Source: G963662985 sp963662985 (GTDB taxonomy: Bacteria > Chloroflexota > Anaerolineae > Anaerolineales > UBA11579). From it: DNA of 64,000 nucleotides. The notes beneath the pieces were generated by a model that worked only from the letters and a program-made list of their open reading frames with translations, was not told the origin of the DNA and did not search any database. Below, piece after piece: positions 1 through 6,754 of this stretch (within the stretch, counting starts at the first letter, position 1; each line of letters begins with the position of its first letter). The position numbers and the translations under genes were made by a program. The DNA lies in NCBI GenBank assembly GCA_963662985.1, contig OY760067.1:1612001-1676000 (forward strand). Direction: 5' to 3'.

Positions 1-303
1 ATCCAAGTTGAGTGCGTCGGCGCCCATATCAAGGGCGGTGCGAACGATGCTGATCGGAACAGCCATATCGCGTTTTTCTTTGCCGTTGCCATCGAGGACG
101 ATGACACGAATTTCGGTGGGACCATCGGTGACTGCATCTAAGATGCCGCCGAGTAAGCCGCCGCTATTTTCTTTTGCGGGGGCGGCTGTGGCTTCAGATT
201 CGTCTACGGGTTTTGCTTTGGTGACAACTTTTCCAAGGGTACCAATTAAATCACCAGCGTCTCCAAGATTTCCACCAAGTAAGTCTTTTAAATTTCCTAA
301 CAT
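1..303 (-). CDS. SHOCT/DUF2089-C-like small protein, C-terminus cut by window edge
   Basis: The first 101 codons are visible on the minus strand, starting at the ATG at 303; the gene runs off the left edge. The N-terminus is Gly/Leu/Asp-rich (MLGNLKDLLGGNLG), followed by an Ala/Pro linker. Then comes a segment (EIRVIVLDGNGKEKRDMAVP, then ISIVRTALDMGADAL) resembling the beta-strand/helix module in the protein encoded at 735-1196 (FRIIVTDVESNKVTTNVRLP). I infer that the two proteins share this C-terminal module. A terminator at 408-438 separates this gene from the DUF2089 operon, so it probably has its own promoter. Function unknown; the partial sequence limits certainty. Confidence 0.6.
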   Translation of the reverse strand, partial: MLGNLKDLLGGNLGDAGDLIGTLGKVVTKAKPVDESEATAAPAKENSGGLLGGILDAVTDGPTEIRVIVLDGNGKEKRDMAVPISIVRTALDMGADALNLD

Positions 304-407
304 ATTTATAATTCCTTTTCAAAAATTTTTTTCTTGCTATTTAAATTGTATCCGAAGGAGGGGAAAAGTCAATTGACCAATGTAATAATTAATTTTGTTA
401 GATTAAT

Positions 408-438
408 AAAAAAGTTGGTCATTGACCAACTTTTTTAT
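408..438 (-). terminator. Rho-independent terminator of the DUF2089 operon
   Basis: A near-perfect inverted repeat (aaaaagttggtca / tgaccaacttttt) with a T tract on both sides lies just after the stop codon of the 41-codon gene at 441-566. It ends the leftward operon that starts upstream of 1695. Confidence 0.8.
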
Positions 439-440
439 TT

Positions 441-566
441 TTATCCACGTTGTTTGAGTTTTATGACTCTCTTTTTTGATAGAAAGTATTCAAAGTCAGG
501 ATCTTTTTTGTAGGGTTGAATCTCAATATTGTTTGAGAAAATCATAATCTGTGGTATTTTACTCAT
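441..566 (-). CDS. 41-residue microprotein B, paralogue of the peptide encoded just upstream
   Basis: A short gene missed by size cut-offs. ATG at 566 is preceded by AAGGAG at 7-nt spacing (GTAAGGAGAAAAAGATG). The product begins MSKIPQIMIFSNNIEIQPYK, continues with an acidic-aromatic stretch (KDPDFEYFL) and ends in a basic tail (SKKRVIKLKQRG). Residues 6-16 (QIMIFSNNIEI) match residues 6-16 of the 26-residue peptide at 604-684 (QIMILSNNIEI) at 10 of 11 positions, so the two are tandem paralogues. The gene lies last in the DUF2089/SHOCT operon and ends 3 nt before its terminator. No signal peptide or membrane segment. Function unknown. A good ribosome-binding site and conservation of protein sequence despite synonymous differences favour real translation. 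Confidence 0.62.
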   Translation of the reverse strand: MSKIPQIMIFSNNIEIQPYKKDPDFEYFLSKKRVIKLKQRG

Positions 567-603
567 CTTTTTCTCCTTACACCTTTTTCAAAAAGAAGAA
601 ATT

Positions 604-684
604 TTATTTACGAATTGTTTCTGGGTTCTGTCTAATAATTTCGATATTATTAGACAAGATCATAATTTGAGTAATTGTATTCAT
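604..684 (-). CDS. 26-residue microprotein A
   Basis: ATG at 684 follows AAAAAGGAAAATAAA, a usable ribosome-binding site. The product is MNTITQIMILSNNIEI followed by IRQNPETIRK. It shares the QIMI(L/F)SNNIEI core with the peptide encoded at 441-566. An in-frame ATG 33 nt upstream would add 11 residues but has no ribosome-binding site. The coding sequence contains an 11-bp inverted repeat with a 6-nt loop (629-656), so an RNA-structure role is a possible alternative to, or addition to, coding. The gene lies 50 nt after the SHOCT-like gene in the same operon. Function unknown. Confidence 0.55.
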   Translation of the reverse strand: MNTITQIMILSNNIEIIRQNPETIRK

Positions 685-734
685 TTTATTTTCCTTTTTA
701 TTTTTATATTCATTCATTTTTTTTCAATTTTTTG

Positions 735-1196
735 TTATTCAATAAAGATTTGCACATGTTCATCATCATCGGTCACGTCTAAGATGATGGTGGGTTCGTC
801 GATGAAATCAACGTTTTGTGCGATAGCATCAAAATCATTACCTTTCAAACCGACATCCAAATTTTTGAGAAAACGATTAAGTCCTAAGTTGCCAAATCCC
901 ATAGGTAAGCGAACGTTGGTTGTAACTTTGTTGCTTTCAACATCGGTGACGATGATGCGGAACCAACGGGCTTTTCGACTTCTGAGGCGAGTGCTTTCAA
1001 TGGACGGGATATCGACATCAGGGAAAGGTCTTTTGAGGAATTCGGTATAATCATCTTTGCTGTGGTTTTGTTCCGGTTCTTTTTCTGCATTGACACTTTC
1101 TTGAATGGCTGCGATCAGTTCATCGGCTTCTTCAACGGTAATCTTGCCATCGGCCACCATTTTTAAGACTTGTCTGACTTCATCATTATTTGACAT
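735..1196 (-). CDS. SHOCT-like / DUF2089-C domain protein
   Basis: 153 residues. The N-terminal helical hairpin (VRQVLKMVADGKITVEEADE) is the short SHOCT-like motif typical of proteins encoded next to DUF2089 regulators and in LiaX/YvlB-type envelope proteins. The C-terminal half (about residues 80-153) is beta-rich (FRIIVTDVESNKVTTNVRLP) and ends in acidic strands. No membrane segment. The start at 1196 has AAGGAG, lying in the 13-nt gap after the DUF2089 gene, so the two are co-transcribed and probably translationally linked. In the family this protein is usually the partner of the DUF2089 protein; its molecular role is not established. Confidence 0.75.
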   Translation of the reverse strand: MSNNDEVRQVLKMVADGKITVEEADELIAAIQESVNAEKEPEQNHSKDDYTEFLKRPFPDVDIPSIESTRLRSRKARWFRIIVTDVESNKVTTNVRLPMGFGNLGLNRFLKNLDVGLKGNDFDAIAQNVDFIDEPTIILDVTDDDEHVQIFIE

Positions 1197-1209
1197 TTTT
1201 TACTCCTTT

Positions 1210-1695
1210 TTATTCCAGTTCGCTTCGAAGCATTTTTTCTGCATCTTCTGCTGTGATGGCACTGGCAGCCAATTCTTCAAAAATTGCAGCTCGTTCTTCA
1301 AGAGAAGTTAGGGCTGTTTTTGCTTTAAGTAAACTTTGTGCTTCTTGAAGCGTGATGATATCGTCTTCCAAGATGCTAAGAATCATCATTCTTTCTTCTT
1401 TGCGGAGTGGTTTGAGTTCTGCTTGGGGATTGCCTCCTAAGATTTTGACAATCTCGTTGAATCTATTTCGTAGGGTGGGGTAGGAGAGACCGAGTTCTCC
1501 TTCCATACGATTGAAGCGACCTTCGCACTTGATGAAACTCAATAAAAAATTGGTTTGTTCTTCATTAAGAACAGAAAATGGACCTTGTTTGTGTTGATAG
1601 TGACCATTGATCTTGGTGTCACAATTTGTGCAGGACAATTGAGTGATAATAAGATCGTGTTGGCAAACTGGGCATTTTTCAATTGCGTTGTGCAT
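1210..1695 (-). CDS. DUF2089 family zinc-ribbon/HTH regulator
   Basis: 161 residues. A zinc ribbon with two CxxC pairs (CPVC near residue 8 and CTNC near residue 22) is followed by a helix-turn-helix-like region (about 48-95, containing GRFNRMEGELGLSYPTLRNR). The C-terminus carries two SHOCT-like helical motifs (ILEDDIITLQEAQSLL and LAASAITAEDAEKML). This matches the DUF2089 family, generally taken as transcriptional regulators. It is the first gene of a leftward operon with the SHOCT-like gene and the two microprotein genes, and has a recognisable promoter at 1756-1783. Confidence 0.85.
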   Translation of the reverse strand: MHNAIEKCPVCQHDLIITQLSCTNCDTKINGHYQHKQGPFSVLNEEQTNFLLSFIKCEGRFNRMEGELGLSYPTLRNRFNEIVKILGGNPQAELKPLRKEERMMILSILEDDIITLQEAQSLLKAKTALTSLEERAAIFEELAASAITAEDAEKMLRSELE

Positions 1696-1755
1696 TTTTT
1701 TCCTTTCCGCTTCAAATATTTATTTTCTAGAAGCTTTGTTTGTTTTATTGAATAT

Positions 1756-1783
1756 AGTGTAGCATAAAACTAAATAATGTCAA
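1756..1783 (-). promoter_or_regulatory. Promoter of the DUF2089 operon
   Basis: On the minus strand a perfect -35 TTGACA (1778-1783), a 16-bp spacer and TACACT (1756-1761) precede the DUF2089 start by about 60 nt. Confidence 0.65.
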
Positions 1784-1861
1784 TATAAAAATCAAGAAAA
1801 TTAAACATCAATTCAATATTCTTTAGTTTTCCTTCTATTTTTGGGTTGATTTTTAATAAAA

Positions 1862-1894
1862 AAAAGAATTTGACTTTGAAAATCAAATTCTTTT
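1862..1894 (-). terminator. Terminator after murJ
   Basis: Inverted repeat aaaagaatttga / tcaaattctttt with a 9-nt loop and flanking T tract, 27 nt past the murJ stop codon. Confidence 0.75.
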
Positions 1895-1921
1895 AGCTTT
1901 TTAAGAAGGAAATTGACCGTT

Positions 1922-3499
1922 TTATGCATCCATTTCTTGAAGAAGTTTGAGGTCTGGGCGGATGAAAGGCCAGACGGCTAATAGACCAGCAAGCATGAGG
2001 ATGGCGGAGAGGAGCACTTGAATCAAGCCACTTTGAGAGGCTACCCAGTTGTTTTCGATGATAAGCCAGATAATAAGGCTAAATGCTACGGATGGCAGGG
2101 TGATGCGGATGAGGGAACGCCAAAAGTTGACGATGCCTTTGTGTTTGCGGTTGAGGATGACCAAGAGGAGGATGAGTTCGAGAGTGAAAGCTAAGGAATT
2201 TGCAAAAGCAATACCTGCAAACCCCCACCATTTGGCAAAGTTGATGGCGAAAATGACATAAAGGATGGCGTTAGCAGCGGCGGCATAGAGGGGTACCATG
2301 GCATTCTTTTGGGCGTAGAAGGCTCGGACGGTTATCTCTAAGAGGGCATGGCTGGCAAGCCCGAGGAGGTAAATTCGGGTGGCAAGCACAACACGAGCGG
2401 TTTCGGCGGCAGTATAGCCAAGGAGGTTGGCGACCGCTGGTTGAACACCGGCAGCGAGAATGGCAGCGGCGGGGATGGTGAGAGCAAGCATAATGCGATA
2501 GGCTTGGTTCATTCGAATTTTGAATTTTTCATCGTCTTTTTTGGCTGTGATCTCTGAGATGGTGGGGAGAAGAATGATGGCAAAGGCTGTGCCAAGGAGT
2601 GTTTCAGGAACTTGCATGATGAACCAACCCATATTGAGGGCAGTGACAGCGCCTTCCCCCATGCCAGAGGCAAGATTGTCGCGGACGATGAAGAACATGA
2701 AGATGAAAAATTTAGTGATGACGCGTGGGCCAAGTAAAGTGCTAAGTTGATGGATTTTGGGGTCTTTGAGACCAAGGCCGGGGTACCAGCGATAGCCCAT
2801 TTTGAAGAGAGGGGAGAGTTGAATGAGGAGATGGAGGGTAGCACCGATGATGACACCATAGACTAGTCCGTGAATGCCCATGTTGAAATGGGGAAGAGTG
2901 ATGCCGAATAGATTAATGGGTTCTTGAGGTGAGAGGATCATGACACCAAAGATTTGGCCAACGTTATAAAGGATGGGTGCAAGAGCAGGGAAGAGGAAGT
3001 GTTTGTTGGACTGGAGACCGGCCATGACTAGCCCTGAAATGGAGAAGATCATAATAGCGATTAGGTCTAGGCGCATGAGCTCTACTGAGAGCATTTGCTG
3101 TTCTGGGGGGAAGCCGGGAGCGATGAGTTTGGTGATGATAAATTTGGCAAAGATGGCGATGATGACAGCGATGATGCCGGTTATGATGAAGGCAAGATTG
3201 ACAACGATGGAGAAGATACGCCAGCCTTCTTGTTTTTCTTTTTCCTGATTTTTTTCAAAGTATTCTGTGAGGACTGGAATGAGGGCAACTCCTAAGGCGC
3301 CACCAGAGATGAGAGCACTAAGGAGATCAGGGATGTTATTGGCAGCGTTGAAGACATCTAATTCGTAAGAGAGGCCAAATTGGCGGGCAACGAAGGTTTG
3401 ACGTACAAAGGCAAAAATTTTGTCGATGGCGAAGAAGATGGAGACGATGAGTGAGGATTTGAGAAAGGGATTTATTTTTTTTAGGAGGTTATTTTTCAT
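1922..3499 (-). CDS. murJ: MurJ/MviN lipid II flippase
   Basis: 525 residues, about 14 predicted membrane helices. The protein belongs to the MurJ branch of the MOP flippase superfamily, which moves lipid II across the cytoplasmic membrane for peptidoglycan synthesis. Diagnostic sequence includes the N-terminal helix-1 region (FFAIDKIFAFVRQTFVARQF) and the AFYAQKNAMVPLYAAAANAI segment of the second half. Length is normal for the family. The start ATG at 3499 has a short AGGA site. It is monocistronic, with an upstream terminator (3557-3587) and its own terminator. Its presence supports a peptidoglycan-containing cell wall. Confidence 0.93.
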   Translation of the reverse strand: MKNNLLKKINPFLKSSLIVSIFFAIDKIFAFVRQTFVARQFGLSYELDVFNAANNIPDLLSALISGGALGVALIPVLTEYFEKNQEKEKQEGWRIFSIVVNLAFIITGIIAVIIAIFAKFIITKLIAPGFPPEQQMLSVELMRLDLIAIMIFSISGLVMAGLQSNKHFLFPALAPILYNVGQIFGVMILSPQEPINLFGITLPHFNMGIHGLVYGVIIGATLHLLIQLSPLFKMGYRWYPGLGLKDPKIHQLSTLLGPRVITKFFIFMFFIVRDNLASGMGEGAVTALNMGWFIMQVPETLLGTAFAIILLPTISEITAKKDDEKFKIRMNQAYRIMLALTIPAAAILAAGVQPAVANLLGYTAAETARVVLATRIYLLGLASHALLEITVRAFYAQKNAMVPLYAAAANAILYVIFAINFAKWWGFAGIAFANSLAFTLELILLLVILNRKHKGIVNFWRSLIRITLPSVAFSLIIWLIIENNWVASQSGLIQVLLSAILMLAGLLAVWPFIRPDLKLLQEMDA

Positions 3500-3556
3500 A
3501 AGTATCCTATGTAAATGTTAGTGGTTGAAATGTGATAAGAAACGAGGAAATTATAA

Positions 3557-3587
3557 AAAAGGCTGGCATTATGAGTACCAGCCTTTT
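3557..3587 (-). terminator. Terminator after the TPR-like membrane protein gene
   Basis: Stem aaaaggctgg / ccagcctttt, T tract on the minus strand; 13 nt after the stop codon at 3600. Confidence 0.8.
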
Positions 3588-3599
3588 GATGTGAAAAGC

Positions 3600-4592
3600 T
3601 TAGTATGGATATTCCATTTGTGGCTGAGAATCAGGATTCTCTGCACACTTTTGGGAGGCTTCGGAAGATTTTGCAAGGGCTTCATCTGTGAGTGTTGTAT
3701 ATTCTCTGGCGATGTTGAAAGTATTTTGTGCTGCACAATAACCTTTTACGTCTAAATAGAAGATAGCTTTGTCGATTTGCTGTTGACCGTAGTGTTGCCC
3801 TGCTTCTTCATATCTTTGTTGAGCTGAATATTCACCGTCCCAGAGGTTGGGGGCTGCATAGGCAACTTGTTGAAGATATTCAATGGCTTGGCCCCAATCA
3901 ACTTCCCAGAAACTCATGCCTGTGAGGTACCATGATGCCCATTGACTATAATTTTGTGCTTCTGCATCTAGGGGACCATATTTGGAGGCTAAGGTGAAGT
4001 TATAGATGCCGCCTTCAAGATCGCCTTGCTGAAGGAGAACTTTGATGCCAATTTGACGATAGGCTGTGTAGTACATTTGATCCACGCGGATAGGTTCTAC
4101 ATCGGGGTAATTGTTGCGGATAGCGTCAAGTTGATAGATCAAATTTTCCCAGTCTTGGGCAGCATAGAGTGTTTCAGCTTCTGCCATAATCTGGCTTGCA
4201 TCGCGGGTTTCGGGAGTAGGAACAGCAGTAGGTTGGACTACTGGTTGTGGTGTGGCGGTGGCGTTTGAGCAAAGCATGGCTTTGGTGAGTGCTTCGGTGA
4301 TGCCTGGATAAAGGGGATTGCTTTTGACGACAAATTCAAGACGAGTTTGGGCAATTTCACAACGACCATATTGAAGGTCATTCATGGCAGCTTCAAATTG
4401 AATGTAGGTTTCTACTGCTGCGTCTTGGGTTGCTTGGGCGTGTTGGATGCCTTGTCCACTTTTCATCCCATTAAATGCACCTATCGCAAATAATACAATC
4501 AATGCAACGATACCTAAGAGGATACCTTTAAGAACGGGGCGTTGTTTTTTTTCTTTTTTTGTTTTTTGAACTTCTTCCATTTGTTTTTCCAT
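3600..4592 (-). CDS. Membrane-anchored TPR-like protein of unknown function
   Basis: 330 residues from ATG 4592: a basic cytoplasmic N-terminus (KKEKKQRP), one membrane helix (about residues 25-45), then an extracytoplasmic helical region with loosely conserved TPR-like pairs (AAQDWENLIYQLDAIRNNYP; YGQQQIDKAIFYLDVKGYCA) interrupted by a Thr/Pro linker (TATPQPVVQPTAVPTPETR). A TTG at 4598 with AAGG 7 nt upstream is an alternative start. However, a TATAAT (4600-4605) lies 7 nt before the ATG, so a leaderless start at 4592 is favoured. Four further TPR proteins occur in the window, at least two of them built on the same anchored plan. Scaffold or assembly roles are typical for TPRs, but no partner can be named. 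Confidence 0.7.
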   Translation of the reverse strand: MEKQMEEVQKTKKEKKQRPVLKGILLGIVALIVLFAIGAFNGMKSGQGIQHAQATQDAAVETYIQFEAAMNDLQYGRCEIAQTRLEFVVKSNPLYPGITEALTKAMLCSNATATPQPVVQPTAVPTPETRDASQIMAEAETLYAAQDWENLIYQLDAIRNNYPDVEPIRVDQMYYTAYRQIGIKVLLQQGDLEGGIYNFTLASKYGPLDAEAQNYSQWASWYLTGMSFWEVDWGQAIEYLQQVAYAAPNLWDGEYSAQQRYEEAGQHYGQQQIDKAIFYLDVKGYCAAQNTFNIAREYTTLTDEALAKSSEASQKCAENPDSQPQMEYPY

Positions 4593-4599
4593 AGCCAAT

Positions 4600-4605
4600 A
4601 TTATA
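4600..4605 (-). promoter_or_regulatory. -10 element placing transcription start at or near the ATG (leaderless type)
   Basis: Perfect TATAAT on the minus strand, 7 nt before the ATG at 4592. No convincing -35 is seen (TTCAAT at 17 bp). Confidence 0.5.
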
Positions 4606-4701
4606 CCTTTTCCTTTCCAAATATTGAAAAGATTAATACATTTCTAAATGTTATACCATAGTTTTATAAGCTACTTTTAATCGTGGAGAAATTTCCTCAA
4701 G

Positions 4702-4707
4702 TATAAT
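4702..4707 (+). promoter_or_regulatory. -10 element of the TPR gene at 4727
   Basis: TATAAT, 19 nt before the ATG at 4727. An AAGGAG ribosome-binding site lies between them. The -35 is poor. Confidence 0.45.
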
Positions 4708-4726
4708 TGTTCTAAGGAGTTACGAG

Positions 4727-5677
4727 ATGCCGATTACGCCAATTGAAAACAAATGCTTATCTCGAATGGATAAGCTTCGTCATAACCTCACGGTTGTAGA
4801 AAATGCGCTTGATAAATTAAACCGCAAAGAAATTTCTCTCGCACAATTAAAGGAAACATTTTCTAGTCTTGATCATATTGAACAAGAATTAAGGGCTTTT
4901 TCTAAACTGGGAATTCCTTGTGTTAGTGAACAAGGACGCTTTTATTCCATAAAAGAAAAAATCGAACATAATGCAAAGAAAATTATCGCGATTTTTGGTA
5001 GTGTTAAGGATTACCAAGCATATCGTGAAAATAAAATTGTGAAGATTGACCCAGTATGGTGGCGATTGGATCAAGTTTTGGCCATTAATAATAAGAAAAA
5101 GACTAGTCATTTTTTCTTGATTACAACAATAGTTTTGTTGGTTGGAATTGCATTGACAATTGGATATAAGGAATTTTTGGCGCCAGATCCAACTTATGTG
5201 GCGATGTATGGACATCAGACAAAAATGAATGAGTTGTTGGATGCAGGGCTCTATGAAGATGCATTGAAAGAAGCTGAAGTTTGTATTGACTTGATGCCTG
5301 ATATGCCAGAATTGATCATTGCAAAGGCCGCATTGTTAGAAGAGATTGGCGACGGAGATTCTTCTGAGATTTATTATGATATTGCTCTTTTGAGAATGGA
5401 TGCTTATGATTTTTATTCTGAAAGAAGTATTTTTTATCTGCGAATGAATAATTTAGAAAAATTAAATCAGGATGCCGAATATTTAATGAAGTTTTATCCT
5501 GATAATGCAAATGGATATTATTTCCAAGCGTTAAGTTTGGAGAATTTAGGGGATAAACCTTCTGCTATTCAAATGTATGAAATTGCTTATGAAAAGGCTG
5601 AAGCAAACGGTGATTTTGAACAAGCTGCGATGATTAAGATCCGATTGGCGACTTTGATGCAACAAATATCATTTTAA
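4727..5677 (+). CDS. TPR protein with a central membrane helix
   Basis: 316 residues. The N-terminal ~125 residues are charged and helical, probably cytoplasmic. One membrane helix (FFLITTIVLLVGIALTIGY, about residues 128-147) is followed by TPR-like repeats in the last ~150 residues (AGLYEDALKEAEVCIDLMPD; ALSLENLGDKPSAIQMYEIA). The start has AAGGAG. The topology, with a long cytoplasmic N-domain and an external TPR domain, differs from that of the protein encoded divergently at 3600-4592. Function unknown; a scaffold is likely. A shared bidirectional terminator separates it from rsgA. Confidence 0.7.
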   Translation: MPITPIENKCLSRMDKLRHNLTVVENALDKLNRKEISLAQLKETFSSLDHIEQELRAFSKLGIPCVSEQGRFYSIKEKIEHNAKKIIAIFGSVKDYQAYRENKIVKIDPVWWRLDQVLAINNKKKTSHFFLITTIVLLVGIALTIGYKEFLAPDPTYVAMYGHQTKMNELLDAGLYEDALKEAEVCIDLMPDMPELIIAKAALLEEIGDGDSSEIYYDIALLRMDAYDFYSERSIFYLRMNNLEKLNQDAEYLMKFYPDNANGYYFQALSLENLGDKPSAIQMYEIAYEKAEANGDFEQAAMIKIRLATLMQQISF

Positions 5678-5699
5678 TAAGTTGATAATTCTAAAAATA

Positions 5700-5723
5700 A
5701 AAAGGCTTTTGAGAAAGCCTTTT
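5700..5723. terminator. Bidirectional terminator between convergent TPR gene and rsgA
   Basis: Stem aaaaggcttt / aaagcctttt with a 4-nt loop, T-rich on both sides; 7 nt from the rsgA stop codon. Confidence 0.8.
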
Positions 5724-5730
5724 TTTCTAT

Positions 5731-6642
5731 TTAATCAGAATTAAAGAAGCGGATGCGGACATAGGATTCGTAGCGCTCAGGGTGGATTTTTCCATTTTCT
5801 AGTGCTTCGGTGACAGCGCACCCGGGCTCGTCTACATGGGTGCAGTTGTTATATTGACAGTATGGCACAAGGGCGGCGAGTTCTGGAAAATAGCCATCCA
5901 GTTCTTCGGGCTCAACATCCCAGAGAGGGAGGCTTTTGAGTCCGGGAGTATCAGCGATATAGCCCCCTTCAGCAAGGGGGAACATTTGACGCACAACGGT
6001 GGTGTGACGACCTTTGCGGGTTTGTTCGCTAATCTTTTTGACTTCTAAGCCTAGATCAGGCTGGATGGCATTGAGGAGACTGGATTTGCCGACTCCTGAA
6101 GGACCAATAAGGACGGTGGTTTTATCTTTGAGTAATTTTTTTACATTGCGGATACCATGATGTTTTTTGGTGGAAGTATAGATGACGGGATATCCAAGAT
6201 CGGGGTAGTGTCCAAAGAGATAACGGGCGCGTCTGCGAGAGACAAGGTCGGATTTGTTGGCGACGATCTGAATGGGGAGACCTTGACGTTCTGCGATGAT
6301 GAGGAACCGATCTAACATGCGGAGATTTGGGGAGGGATCATCACAGGCAAAGACAAAGATGACGAGATCTGGATTGGCGATGATGATCTGTTCATAAACA
6401 CCGCGAGAGGTGGGTGCCATACGGACGAAAGCACGATCTCTTTCGTAGATATCTTCAATCATGACGGTGCCATCTTCGTGGATGGAAACTTGCACATGAT
6501 CTCCAACGGCGATAAGGTCTCCCATACGGCGACCTTTTTTGAAGCGGCCTCTGAGTTGGGCGGTGAGTTCTTCTTTTTCATCAGTTTGGATGGTGAAAAA
6601 GCCTGATTGGGAACGAATGACAATACCATTTTTTAATTGCAT
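5731..6642 (-). CDS. rsgA: RsgA, ribosome small-subunit-dependent GTPase
   Basis: 303 residues. It assists late maturation of the 30S subunit. An N-terminal OB-fold (about 1-75) precedes a circularly permuted GTPase: the G4 motif NKSD comes before the P-loop GPSGVGKSSLLN and the G3 motif DTPG. The C-terminal zinc knuckle is CQYNNCTHVDEPGC. All are hallmarks of RsgA/YjeQ. No Shine-Dalgarno is visible. TATAAA lies 8 nt before the ATG, so the mRNA may be leaderless. Confidence 0.95.
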   Translation of the reverse strand: MQLKNGIVIRSQSGFFTIQTDEKEELTAQLRGRFKKGRRMGDLIAVGDHVQVSIHEDGTVMIEDIYERDRAFVRMAPTSRGVYEQIIIANPDLVIFVFACDDPSPNLRMLDRFLIIAERQGLPIQIVANKSDLVSRRRARYLFGHYPDLGYPVIYTSTKKHHGIRNVKKLLKDKTTVLIGPSGVGKSSLLNAIQPDLGLEVKKISEQTRKGRHTTVVRQMFPLAEGGYIADTPGLKSLPLWDVEPEELDGYFPELAALVPYCQYNNCTHVDEPGCAVTEALENGKIHPERYESYVRIRFFNSD

Positions 6643-6650
6643 ATGCTATG

Positions 6651-6656
6651 TTTATA
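6651..6656 (-). promoter_or_regulatory. -10-like element directly upstream of rsgA
   Basis: TATAAA on the minus strand, 8 nt before the rsgA ATG. No ribosome-binding site fits between. Confidence 0.4.
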
Positions 6657-6688
6657 CCACAGGTGACTCTTAAAAAGATAAGAATAGA

Positions 6689-6718
6689 AAAAGAGCAACT
6701 TTTTTGAGTTGCTCTTTT
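6689..6718 (-). terminator. Terminator after the PBP gene
   Basis: Stem aaaagagcaact / agttgctctttt, 6-nt loop, T tract. Confidence 0.85.
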
Positions 6719-6754
6719 GTGTTTGTTTCAATTGTATAAAGCAAAAGAAAACGG

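Noticed and set aside
8..376. 122-codon + strand ORF at the left edge
   Set aside because: Antisense to the SHOCT-like gene; codon content is Ser/Pro-biased shadow and there is no ribosome-binding site.
529..1050. 173-codon + strand ORF
   Set aside because: Antisense to the two microprotein genes and the SHOCT-like gene; Phe/Ile-rich artefact of A/T runs.
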